A program made the translations under genes and the position numbers. A stretch of 64,000 nt of DNA from GCA-003244245 sp038276315 (GTDB taxonomy: Bacteria > Actinomycetota > Actinomycetes > Mycobacteriales > Pseudonocardiaceae). Below the pieces are notes generated by a model that saw nothing but the letters and a program-made list of their open reading frames with translations, was not told the DNA's origin and did not search any database. Positions 1-8,369 of the stretch are shown piece by piece; position 1 is the stretch's first letter; the number at the start of each line of letters is the position of its first letter. Location: contig JBBPZY010000293.1 in assembly GCA_038276315.1 (NCBI GenBank), positions 8,509 to 72,508 of the forward strand, read 5' to 3'.

Positions 1-83
1 CTCATCGGCGAAACAGCGCCCCTCTCTGCGGGACATCCAGACTAGATCACCGCCCTCCGCAGACGTCGGCTTACCCTTGCCCT

Positions 84-890
84 GTGCCTCCGCGCGACAA
101 GCAGTTCCGCGTCCCGAACGGCCAGCATGCCGCCAGCCCTCGGGACACCTTCATCACCGTCTACGGCCGCAAACCGGTGTTGGAGGCGCTGATCGATCCG
201 GCGTTGACCATCGACAAGGTGATCGTGGCCGAGCACGCCCGCGGCGAGACCATGCAGGAGATCCTCGACGCGGCGGCGCGCCGGAGGGTGCCGGTGCAGC
301 GGGCCTCAGCGCACCGGGTGAAGGTGCTCGCCGGCAACGGGCGGCACGACCAGGGCATCCTGGCCGACGTGGTGGCGCCCAGGATGCGCCCGCTGGACAG
401 CGCGCTGCAGACGCTGCGCAGCCCAGCGGCGGTCCTCGTGCTCGACGCGATCACCAACCCGGCCAACGTGGGCATGATCCTGCGCACCGCGACGGCAGCG
501 GGTATCGACGGCGTGGTGCTGCCCCGCCGGGGGGTGCCGTCGATCGATCCACTTGTGATCAAGGCTTCGGCTGGGGTGGCCTTCCACGCCCCGGTGCTGC
601 GCAGCTCCACCGCCGAGCTTGCCTGCGCCGCGCTGCGGGAAGCCGGGTTCGGGGTACTCGGACTGTCCGGTTCGGCACCCGGCGCCGGTTCGCTGTTCGG
701 CGACTCACCGCCGCCGCGGGTCGCCTACGTGCTGGGCAACGAGACCACGGGGATCTCCCCGGCTGTCGCTGCGCAGCTCACCGGCTGGGTCGGCATCCCG
801 ATGGCCGGCCACGTCGAGTCACTCAACGTCGCCAGCGCCGCCGCGGTGGTGTGCTTCGAATGGGCTCGCCGGCGCCAGATACCGAAGTAA
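84..890 (+). CDS. TrmH/SpoU family RNA 2'-O-methyltransferase
   Basis: 268 aa from a GTG start. The N-terminal third (about residues 20-110) looks like the small substrate-binding domain of SpoU methyltransferases. The C-terminal half is a SPOUT domain with all three family motifs: a VLDAITNPANVG motif near residue 120, a VLGNETTGIS motif near 215 and an IPMAGHVESLNVASA motif near 240, which build the knotted S-adenosylmethionine pocket. It should 2'-O-methylate a ribose in rRNA or tRNA; the exact nucleotide cannot be read from sequence. It stands alone, with about 220 bp before the next gene on the same strand. The family call is firm and the substrate unknown. Confidence 0.9.
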   Translation: MPPRDKQFRVPNGQHAASPRDTFITVYGRKPVLEALIDPALTIDKVIVAEHARGETMQEILDAAARRRVPVQRASAHRVKVLAGNGRHDQGILADVVAPRMRPLDSALQTLRSPAAVLVLDAITNPANVGMILRTATAAGIDGVVLPRRGVPSIDPLVIKASAGVAFHAPVLRSSTAELACAALREAGFGVLGLSGSAPGAGSLFGDSPPPRVAYVLGNETTGISPAVAAQLTGWVGIPMAGHVESLNVASAAAVVCFEWARRRQIPK

Positions 891-1109
891 TCCGATTACC
901 CACAGATCCCACCCGGTTCGGCGACATTCGACGACAGCACCCCTGCACCTCGCGCATACTCCCTCCCACCGGATCGTTGCCCCTCCTCCGATCCGGAGCC
1001 CACGGTCGGCGGCACTGCCGCCACGGACCGTCCCAGTACGGCGTCTCCGGCTCCGCCGTCGACCGGCCGCGCGCAGACTCGCGTGGTCGTGCAGACGAGG
1101 AGAGCTACG

Positions 1110-1571
1110 TTGACCACGAGCATCGCGGACCCACGTCCCCAGCTACCGGTGCTGCGCCGGTTGGTGGACATCCTGCCGACCGCGTCGCCAGCCACCGTGA
1201 CGCCGCCGCCAGCCACGGCGCTACCGGCAACCGATCCCGCAGCGTCGGTCCTGGCGCAGCAGGTGCTGCGCGCCGCCGTGGAGATCCTCGGCGGTCGGCG
1301 CCCGGCGCGACAGCTGTCCGCGGTGTTGGGCCCCGATTTGCTGGCCTACCTGATGTCGCTGCAAGTGACCGCCGGGCATCTGGAACCGCGCATGCGCAAA
1401 GTACTCCCCCCGCAGCATGCGGGCGGCGCGCTGGAGGCGGTCGCGCTGGTGACGATGAACACCGGCGTCCGGGCGCTCGCTGCCCGCTTCGAGAAACACG
1501 GCAGCCGTTGGCAGTGCACCGCGCTACAACTGCGCCTCACCGCTGGGGACATGAGGATCGGCAAAAGGTAA
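1110..1571 (+). CDS. Rv3235-like conserved actinobacterial protein (DUF6459-type)
   Basis: About 153 aa if the TTG at 1110 is the start; this codon sits 5 nt after an AGGAGAG ribosome-binding site, whereas a GTG at 1083 has none. The first 50 residues are Pro/Ala-rich. The rest is a compact alpha+beta domain of the kind found beside secA in mycobacteria (Rv3235 family). The biochemical function is unknown in any organism I can recall. It converges on secA, with a strong hairpin between the two stop codons. The family call rests on gene position plus remembered similarity (LAYLMSLQV and MRKVLPPQ segments). Confidence 0.65.
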   Translation: MTTSIADPRPQLPVLRRLVDILPTASPATVTPPPATALPATDPAASVLAQQVLRAAVEILGGRRPARQLSAVLGPDLLAYLMSLQVTAGHLEPRMRKVLPPQHAGGALEAVALVTMNTGVRALAARFEKHGSRWQCTALQLRLTAGDMRIGKR

Positions 1572-1621
1572 CGACACAGTCACCCGTGCGCCGACATCCG
1601 GCAGCAGATGAACCCTCCGGT

Positions 1622-1683
1622 TCCCGAACTCAACAGCAGAGCTGCCCGCCCGCCCCCGGACAGCGCTGCTGTTGAGTTCGGGA
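1622..1683. repeat. Dispersed hairpin repeat, copy 1 (likely bidirectional terminator)
   Basis: Arms CCCGAACTCAACAGCAG (1623-1639) and its exact complement (1666-1682), extendable to about 23 bp with one mismatch, around a GC-rich loop. It lies between the convergent stops at 1571 and 1724, so it can terminate both transcripts. Near-identical hairpins occur at 48415-48490 and 50585-50646, where they are not between convergent genes. It is therefore a repeat family and not just a terminator. Confidence 0.85.
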
Positions 1684-1723
1684 GGCACAGCGCACTTGCA
1701 GGCAGGAAGCCGGGCGTGCGCGG

Positions 1724-4567
1724 TCAGGAGGGAGCTGTGGTGGGGGCGCCGTGGCAGCGCTTGTACTTCTTGCCCGAACCGCACGGGCAGGGGGCGTTGC
1801 GAGCCGGTCCCCCGGCATCGCTGCCGGCGTGGCGACTACGACCCCGCACCTCGGTGCCGCCGTCCTCGGCCGGTCCCGTGTAGGTGAGCGGCCGGGACTC
1901 CGGCTGCGCCAAGCCGCCGTTGTTCAGCGCGGGCGCGCCCAGCGCCACGGGAAGCCCAGCGTCATCGGTTTGGCCGTCGAGCTGCGACAGCGCCGAACCG
2001 GCCGGCGCGGGGGCCAACGCGGCCGGCGCGGGGGCCAGCGGAGCCTGCGCCGGCTCCTCGACGATCTCCGGCTCGGCGACCTGGACCGCGACGTTGAACA
2101 GGAATCCGACGGACTCCTCCTTCAGGGCCTCGAGCAGCGCGCTGAACATCTCGAAGCCCTCGCGCTTGTACTCCACGAGCGGATCACGCTGGGCCATCGC
2201 GCGCAGCCCGATGCCCTCCTTGAGATAGTCCATCTCATAGAGATGCTCGCGCCACTTGCGGTCCAGGACCGAGAGCACCACCCGACGCTCCAGCTCCCGC
2301 ATCGCCTCCGGACCGGCCAGCTCCGCGAGCTCTGCCTCGCGCCGGGAGTACGCGGCCCGCGCGTCGTCGAGCAGCGCGGCCAGCAGCACCTCCCGGGTCA
2401 GGTCACCGGTGTCCTCGGCGATCGCCTCGTACTTGATGCCGACGGGATACAGCGTCTTCAGTGCAGACCACAGCTGGTCGAGGTCCCAGTCCTCGGCGTA
2501 TCCATTCTCGGTGGCGCCGTTGACGTAGGCGGTGATCACATCGGTCATCATGTGCTCGATCTGGTCGCGCAGGTCCTCACCCTCGAGAACCCTGCGACGC
2601 TCGGCGTAAATCACCTTGCGTTGCAGGTCCATGACCTCGTCGTACTTCAGGACGTTCTTGCGGATCTCGAAGTTCTGCTGCTCGACCTGGGTCTGTGCGG
2701 ACTGGATCGCTCTGCTGACCATCTTGGCCTCGATCGGGACGTCGTCCTCGAGCCGCAGTCGGGTCATGATCGACTCGACCAGTGGGCCGTTGAACCGCAC
2801 CATGAGCTCATCACGCAGGGACAGGTAGAACCGGGACTCCCCCGGGTCGCCTTGGCGCCCGGAGCGGCCACGTAACTGGTTGTCGATACGCCGCGACTCG
2901 TGCCGTTCGGTACCGAGGACGTACAGCCCGCCGGCGGCGACGACCTCCTTGGCCTCAGCCTCGACCTCGGCGCTGGCATCGTTGACCGCGGTTTCCCAGG
3001 CGCCCTCGTACTCCTGCGGCGTCTCCACCGGGTCAAGCCCGTGGGCCCGCAGGGCGGCATCGGCGAGAAACGTGGGATTGCCACCCAGCATGATATCGGT
3101 GCCGCGGCCGGCCATGTTGGTAGAAACCGTGACCGCGCCTTTGCGGCCGGCCTCGGCGACGATCAACGCCTCCTTCTCGTGCTGTTTGGCGTTGAGCACC
3201 GAGTGCGGGATCCCCGCGGCCACCAGCGCCTTGGACAGGTACTCGGAGCGCTCCACGCTCGCAGTGCCGACCAGGACCGGCTGACCCTTGGCGTGGCGCT
3301 GGGCGATGTCTTCCACCACCGCCCCGAACTTGGCCTGCTCGGTCTTATAGACCAGGTCACCGTGGTCGGTGCGAACCATCGGCATGTTGGTCGGGATCGA
3401 CACCACACCCAGCTTGTAGATCTGGAGCAGCTCGGCGGCTTCGGTCTGCGCGGTACCGGTCATCCCGGCGAGCTTGTCATAGAGCCGGAAGTAGTTCTGC
3501 AGCGTGATCGTCGCCAAGGTCTGGTTCTCGGCTTTGATCTCCACCTTCTCCTTGGCCTCAATGGCCTGGTGCATGCCCTCGTTGTAGCGCCGGCCGTGCA
3601 GCACCCGGCCGGTGAACTCGTCAACGATCAGGACCTCACCGTCGCGGACGATGTAGTCCTTGTCCTTGGTGAACAGCTCCTTGACCTTCAGCGCGTTGTT
3701 GAGGTAGCCGACCAGCGGCGTGTTGGCCGCCTCATAGAGGTTCTCAATACCCAGCTGATCCTCGACGAACGCGACACCTTCCTCGGAGACCCCTACGGTG
3801 CGTTTGCGTTCGTCCACCTCGTAATGCACGTCTCGCTTGAGCATCGGGGCCAGCCGGGCGAACTCGCCATACCATCTGGAGGACTGGTCCGCGGGTCCAG
3901 AGATGATCAGCGGGGTGCGCGCCTCGTCGATGAGAATGGAGTCGACTTCGTCGACGATGGCATAGCTGTGACCACGCTGAACGCAGTCCGCAAGACTCCA
4001 CGCCATGTTGTCACGCAGGTAGTCGAAGCCGAACTCGTTGTTCGTACCATAGGTGATATCGGCGTTGTATGCGGTGCGCCGCTCGTCCGGGCTCAGCTGG
4101 GACAGGATCACCCCGACCTCCATGCCGAGGAATCGGTGTATCCGACCCATCCATTCGGAGTCACGCTTGGCGAGGTAGTCGTTGGTTGTGACGACGTGCA
4201 CACCGTTGCCGGCGATCGCGTTGAGGTACGCCGGCAGCACGCAGGTCAGCGTCTTGCCCTCACCGGTGCGCATTTCGGCGATGTTGCCCAAGTGCATCGC
4301 GGCGCCGCCCATCAACTGAACGTCGAAGTGCCGCTGGCCCAACGTGCGCTTGGCGGTCTCACGGAGCACCGCGAAGACCTCGGGCAGCAGATCGTCCAGA
4401 GACTCGCCGTTGCCGTGGCGGCGGCGGAACTCATCGGTCTTGGCGCGCAGATCGGCGTCGGACCGGCTGGCGACATCGTTCTCCAGACCGTTGATGTGGT
4501 CGGCAATGGCGCGTAACCGGCGCACGGTCTTGTGCTCGCCGGCGCGGAGCAGTCGGGACAGGACCAC
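1724..4567 (-). CDS. secA: Preprotein translocase ATPase SecA
   Basis: 947 aa from GTG at 4567 (protein then begins MVLSRLLRAGEHK, the usual actinobacterial start); an upstream in-frame start at 4645 would add 26 atypical residues. SecA is the motor that drives unfolded preproteins through SecYEG. Visible landmarks: Walker A GEGKT near residue 104, DEVDS of the DEAD box near 232, the NMAGRGTDI motif of nucleotide-binding fold 2, an RGRSGRQGD arginine-finger region, a Pro/Ala-rich linker, and a C-terminal zinc motif CPCGSGKKYKRCHG that in other species contacts SecB or ribosomes. Position beside hpf and comF matches secA1 (Rv3240c), the housekeeping copy. Confidence 0.98.
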   Translation of the reverse strand: MVLSRLLRAGEHKTVRRLRAIADHINGLENDVASRSDADLRAKTDEFRRRHGNGESLDDLLPEVFAVLRETAKRTLGQRHFDVQLMGGAAMHLGNIAEMRTGEGKTLTCVLPAYLNAIAGNGVHVVTTNDYLAKRDSEWMGRIHRFLGMEVGVILSQLSPDERRTAYNADITYGTNNEFGFDYLRDNMAWSLADCVQRGHSYAIVDEVDSILIDEARTPLIISGPADQSSRWYGEFARLAPMLKRDVHYEVDERKRTVGVSEEGVAFVEDQLGIENLYEAANTPLVGYLNNALKVKELFTKDKDYIVRDGEVLIVDEFTGRVLHGRRYNEGMHQAIEAKEKVEIKAENQTLATITLQNYFRLYDKLAGMTGTAQTEAAELLQIYKLGVVSIPTNMPMVRTDHGDLVYKTEQAKFGAVVEDIAQRHAKGQPVLVGTASVERSEYLSKALVAAGIPHSVLNAKQHEKEALIVAEAGRKGAVTVSTNMAGRGTDIMLGGNPTFLADAALRAHGLDPVETPQEYEGAWETAVNDASAEVEAEAKEVVAAGGLYVLGTERHESRRIDNQLRGRSGRQGDPGESRFYLSLRDELMVRFNGPLVESIMTRLRLEDDVPIEAKMVSRAIQSAQTQVEQQNFEIRKNVLKYDEVMDLQRKVIYAERRRVLEGEDLRDQIEHMMTDVITAYVNGATENGYAEDWDLDQLWSALKTLYPVGIKYEAIAEDTGDLTREVLLAALLDDARAAYSRREAELAELAGPEAMRELERRVVLSVLDRKWREHLYEMDYLKEGIGLRAMAQRDPLVEYKREGFEMFSALLEALKEESVGFLFNVAVQVAEPEIVEEPAQAPLAPAPAALAPAPAGSALSQLDGQTDDAGLPVALGAPALNNGGLAQPESRPLTYTGPAEDGGTEVRGRSRHAGSDAGGPARNAPCPCGSGKKYKRCHGAPTTAPS

Positions 4568-4730
4568 CGTGGAGACCTCACTCGTATCGGGGCACCCGTT
4601 GGAGGACGGGTCGGCGGCGGACGGCTGTGGCGTACCGCATGGCACGCCAGTGCCGCCGGTCTGCGGGCCATCGTATGCCCAGGCCGGCCACGACGGTATC
4701 AGCCCAGGTCAGCTAAGCACCCAAACGCCA

Positions 4731-4793
4731 TGATCGCCGTCTGTGTGCGCTAAGGGACACGAGATGTCGTGCCATGCACACAGACGACGATCA
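4731..4793 (-). terminator. Long hairpin between hpf and secA
   Basis: An 18-bp stem (4731-4748 with 4776-4793, one mismatch) with a smaller internal stem. It is transcribed after the hpf stop and before the secA start. There is no U-tract on the minus strand, as is usual for actinobacterial terminators. It may end the hpf transcript or attenuate read-through into secA. Confidence 0.7.
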
Positions 4794-4811
4794 GGGTTAC
4801 ACCCAGGGGCG

Positions 4812-5501
4812 TCAGACGAGCTGGATCACGCCATAGTCGAAGCCGTGCCGGCGGTACACCACGCTGGGCAGTCCGGACGTGGCATCGGCGAACAGGTAAA
4901 AGTCGTGGCCCACGAGCTCCATCTCATAGAGCGCATCGTCGATGGTCATGGGCGTGGCAGAGTGCCGCTTGCGCCGGACGATGCATCCCGGTCCCTGCCC
5001 ATCGTGGCCATCCGGTGACTGGACAGCCGGTGATTCGGCCCGCTGGGTGGGCAACTCATAGTCAAGTTCCGGATCGGGCGGATCAAGCAGTCCCGTCCGG
5101 TGGCGGTTCGTCTCGGCGCCGGCTGCGGCATCGGAGGTTAGGGTGACCGCCAACGGCGCGGTGGCCTCGGCGACAGAGGTGGGGTTGCGGCGTCCGTAGT
5201 GCACCTTGCGGCGGTCTGAAACTCGGCGCAGCCGGTTGTCCAGCTTGCTCACCGCCGCGTCCAGCGCGGCGTAGAAGTCGGCGCCACACGCCTCTGCGCG
5301 GACTACCTGGCCGCGGCACCGACCAGTGATCTCTACCCGCTGGCAGCTCTTGGTCTGCCGGGGATTACGTTCGTGGAACAGCTCGACGTCGTAATGAACG
5401 GCCTTCTGGTCATACCGTTCGACGCGGGCGAGCTTCTCGGTGACGTGCATCCGGTAGTGATCGGGTACCTCGACGTTCCGGCCCTTCACGACAATGTTCA
5501 C
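4812..5501 (-). CDS. hpf: Ribosome hibernation promoting factor, long form
   Basis: 229 aa from GTG at 5501. The start was chosen because GAGGAGG lies 6 nt upstream and the protein then begins with the family's first beta strand (VNIVVKGRNVEVPDHYR); an in-frame ATG at 5537 lacks such a site. Residues 1-100 form the S30AE/YfiA fold, which binds the 30S decoding centre. After a roughly 60-residue variable linker, the last 60 residues (from about 170, SATPMTIDDALYEMELVGH) form the dimerisation domain that joins two 70S ribosomes into 100S particles. Likely made in stasis. Located upstream of secA as in mycobacteria (Rv3241c). Confidence 0.95.
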   Translation of the reverse strand: MNIVVKGRNVEVPDHYRMHVTEKLARVERYDQKAVHYDVELFHERNPRQTKSCQRVEITGRCRGQVVRAEACGADFYAALDAAVSKLDNRLRRVSDRRKVHYGRRNPTSVAEATAPLAVTLTSDAAAGAETNRHRTGLLDPPDPELDYELPTQRAESPAVQSPDGHDGQGPGCIVRRKRHSATPMTIDDALYEMELVGHDFYLFADATSGLPSVVYRRHGFDYGVIQLV

Positions 5502-5758
5502 GGGCAACCTCCTCGCGTTGTCCAACAGGGACTTCATCGACGCCGGGGCACTGCAGTGATGATCGTCGGACGGCAGCAGCGGGGGGCCGCCCGCGATGAT
5601 CACTCGACCGTCGGCGTCAGAACCATGGCTTTCTCGCCTCCTCCCGAACGGGCAGCGATGCTGATGCCCGGACGGTAGTCCGCTGACGGTGCGCTCGCCA
5701 GAGCTTGGTGCCGCGCGTCGCAGGGTCAACGCTGTGGTAGGTATCACGCGCCCAACGG

Positions 5759-6484
5759 CTACGACGGTGCGTGACAGCCAGCGGCGGCGAGCACCACGAT
5801 CGCTGGTACATCGATACCCATCCGGAGCAGCGCCGTGGAACACGCCGCAGCGGTCGCCCCAGTGGTCACCACGTCGTCGACAAGCACGACGGCCGTGCCG
5901 GCGGGTGGCAGGCCGGTCCGGCGCGGCAGTACCCGCCCCGCGAGATTGGCCTGGCGAGCCGCCGCTGCCAGACCGACCGAGTCCCGCGCCCCGGGGGCGA
6001 CCCGCAACGCGGGGGCGATCCCGGCGGGCACCCCCGCGCCAGCCAGCGAAGCGGCTGCCCGCTCGGCCAGCAACGTCACGTGCTGGCCACCCCGCCGAGC
6101 CGCAGCCGACCGCCGAGACGGCACGGGCACCAGGCACAGCCCCCCGGGTCCGCGCCGTTGCGGATGCAGACCGCGGGAATCGAGCCCTGATTCACCGCGG
6201 TCTGCATCCAGACTGGGCACATGGAGCAGTGCGGACCCGAGCGCGGCGCCCAGCGGAGCGGCGAGGTCTCGGCGGCCGCGCTCCTTGTAGGCCAGCAGCG
6301 CGGTACGCAACCGGCCACGGTAGGTGCCCAGCGCGTACACCGGCGGCCCGGTCGCGCAGCACGGCGGATAAACCCGCACCGGTGCACCCAGTAGTCGATC
6401 ACAGTCCGGGCACAGCAGCGGGCCGGGCACTCCGCAACCACCGCATTCGACGGGCAACAACAGATCCAGCAGCGGGCTCCACAC
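5759..6484 (-). CDS. ComF family phosphoribosyltransferase-like protein
   Basis: About 241 aa from GTG at 6484, which begins just before the conserved PLLDLLLPVECGGCG segment; no clear ribosome-binding site fixes the start and the frame stays open upstream. Two CxxC-type cysteine pairs (ECGGCG and LCPDCDRLL) near the N-terminus form a zinc finger. The C-terminal half carries the phosphoribosyltransferase signature VVLVDDVVTTGATA. ComF proteins serve DNA uptake in naturally competent bacteria; in actinobacteria the role is unproven. Homologue of Rv3242c, in the conserved lpqB-comF-hpf-secA order. Confidence 0.88.
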   Translation of the reverse strand: MWSPLLDLLLPVECGGCGVPGPLLCPDCDRLLGAPVRVYPPCCATGPPVYALGTYRGRLRTALLAYKERGRRDLAAPLGAALGSALLHVPSLDADRGESGLDSRGLHPQRRGPGGLCLVPVPSRRSAAARRGGQHVTLLAERAAASLAGAGVPAGIAPALRVAPGARDSVGLAAAARQANLAGRVLPRRTGLPPAGTAVVLVDDVVTTGATAAACSTALLRMGIDVPAIVVLAAAGCHAPS

Positions 6485-6648
6485 CTCACCGAGCTTGCCA
6501 GTGGCCCGCTCAGTCCAACGGTCCCGCACGCCGGCAGCCGGGCAGCTGTGCACAACGGTCCGGCCGTCCCCACTGCCGCGGTGCGCGGCTTGCGCTCGTA
6601 GCCCAGCCCGAGTACAGCCCAGCCCGGGTACAGACCGGTCTGTAACGC

Positions 6649-8367
6649 TCAGCCTGGGTACAGGGGTGCCGAGCCAGGTCCGATCCCGCCGAGCAGGGGT
6701 TCCCACACTTCCTGGGTGTCCGAATACGCCCACAACCCGGTGGCGTCTGACACCAGCACCTCACGACCGGGTGCGGCGACGACGTCGGTGAGCGGGCCGG
6801 TCAGGTTGGTACTGGCCAGCTGCCGGATCGTGAGCCCATCCACGGACACCGAGGACACCTGCGGGGACGGTCCGGCCGACGCCACCACCAGGAGATCTGG
6901 ACGCGCCCAGTCCACGCTCGCGGCGGGCGGCAGGCTGCCGCCTCGCAGCACCTGCGGATGGCGCAGACTCACCAATCCCGACTCCGTCACCACCGCGGCC
7001 ACCACCAGCCGCCCGCCGACCACCGCGGCCACCTGCACCCCGTCCCTGGACGACCGCAGCTCGGAGATAGTGCCCAGCCGGGTCAGTTCGGTGGCGTTGA
7101 CCTGGTAGGTCAACGGCGGGCCGGTGCCGGACAGCGCCACGCCCACCACCGTGCGACCATTTATCACGGTCCACACCTCGGTGCCTGAGGGCCGCCAGGT
7201 GGGTCGGGTCATGGTGACCGCGTCCAATGGCACCGCCGCCAGATCGCCGTCGGCTGGGCCCACCCGCAGCTGCGGATGCCCGTCCGGACCGGTTACGACA
7301 GCCGCCAGCAGCTCACCACCGGGATCCGAGCTGGCGGCGCTGAGCACAGTGAGCTGGCCGGCTCCGGCCGAGCCCGGTGCCGGAGTGCCGTCCAATCTGC
7401 GCAGTCGACCACCGATGACGACCTGCCCTGGCACGTCAGGCCGTGGCCCGGTCGGCGCGGAGTAGGCGGCGATATCAGTCGAGCGCCACTCGGCCTGCTC
7501 GGCCACCAGCGGCTCACCGTCGGAGAGCAGTCGCATCGGGGCGGGGACCAGGCCGTCCAGGGAACTGACGATCTGCGCGGCGACCAGACGCCGTTGCTGA
7601 TCGGTCGGCGCGTCCACCCCACTGAGGTTGATCACCGTCCGTCCCGAGCGGCTGACCAGCACGTTGGATCGCAGCCGGGTCCCTTCGGGGATCGTCGTCC
7701 GGACGGCACCGGCCAGCCGCTCGGACGGTCCGGCGAGCAGCGCATCCAACACCCGCCCAGGTAGCGTCGACGCCGGTTGGGCGGGTACCCAGCGCAGATC
7801 GGGCACCAGAGTGCCGCGGTTCGGGTCGACGAAACTGATCCGGACTTGACGGTAATTGCGCTGCAGGGCGCTGGCCTCCACGAGCACACCCGGCGGGGGA
7901 TTGCTGATCCGCCACTCGCCATGCTCGGTGATCACATCAAGCGGGATGGCAAAGGTCCCTGCCGAGGGTATGAAGCTCCCGTCGGCGGTGAGCACGCCAA
8001 GCCGCGAACCCCCCACCCGGATGCGGCGGACCCCGTCCGCGGGGCCAGCCTGCGGGGCAGCCCCGGGAGCATCTTCGATCACGGTCAGGCCGGCGCGGTC
8101 ATTCCAATTCGCCGCGGCGGTGCGGGATAGAAAAGAGCGGGCCGCGGCGTGCCCATTCGCCGGGTTGCCGGTGGCCTCGATGAACTCGCGTACCAACCGG
8201 AACGGGTCCACCCCCCGTTGTGGGCCAGTTGATGGCGCCGACCCGGAACCCACCGGCATGGATCGCGCGACTTGGAGATCGGAGCTTCCCGGGACTGCCG
8301 CGCAGCCCGGCAGGAGTGCAACGAGGAGCAGCCCGGTAGCCAGGACGGGTAGGAGGCGCATCGGCAT
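6649..8367 (-). CDS. lpqB: Lipoprotein LpqB
   Basis: 572 aa. Signal peptide with lipobox LLPGC (lipidated Cys22), so it is exported and anchored to the outer face of the membrane. A GerMN-type domain lies around residues 200-310 and a beta-propeller-like LpqB domain fills the C-terminal half. It interacts functionally with the sensor MtrB in mycobacteria, affecting its phosphorylation state and cell-envelope homeostasis. Its start is 2 bp from the mtrB stop, so the mtrA-mtrB-lpqB order is preserved and co-translation is likely. Confidence 0.95.
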   Translation of the reverse strand: MPMRLLPVLATGLLLVALLPGCAAVPGSSDLQVARSMPVGSGSAPSTGPQRGVDPFRLVREFIEATGNPANGHAAARSFLSRTAAANWNDRAGLTVIEDAPGAAPQAGPADGVRRIRVGGSRLGVLTADGSFIPSAGTFAIPLDVITEHGEWRISNPPPGVLVEASALQRNYRQVRISFVDPNRGTLVPDLRWVPAQPASTLPGRVLDALLAGPSERLAGAVRTTIPEGTRLRSNVLVSRSGRTVINLSGVDAPTDQQRRLVAAQIVSSLDGLVPAPMRLLSDGEPLVAEQAEWRSTDIAAYSAPTGPRPDVPGQVVIGGRLRRLDGTPAPGSAGAGQLTVLSAASSDPGGELLAAVVTGPDGHPQLRVGPADGDLAAVPLDAVTMTRPTWRPSGTEVWTVINGRTVVGVALSGTGPPLTYQVNATELTRLGTISELRSSRDGVQVAAVVGGRLVVAAVVTESGLVSLRHPQVLRGGSLPPAASVDWARPDLLVVASAGPSPQVSSVSVDGLTIRQLASTNLTGPLTDVVAAPGREVLVSDATGLWAYSDTQEVWEPLLGGIGPGSAPLYPG

Positions 8368-8369
8368 CG

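Noticed and set aside
77..1675. 532-codon plus-strand frame overlapping the SpoU methyltransferase
   Set aside because: Arg/Gly/Pro-rich, out of frame with two recognisable genes.
2900..4516. Long open frame (538 codons) antisense to secA
   Set aside because: Shadow of a high-GC coding strand; composition is His/Gly/Val/Asp-biased, there is no ribosome-binding site and secA fully explains the region.
1724..4645. SecA start at 4645
   Set aside because: It would add 26 residues unlike any SecA; the GTG at 4567 gives the standard N-terminus.
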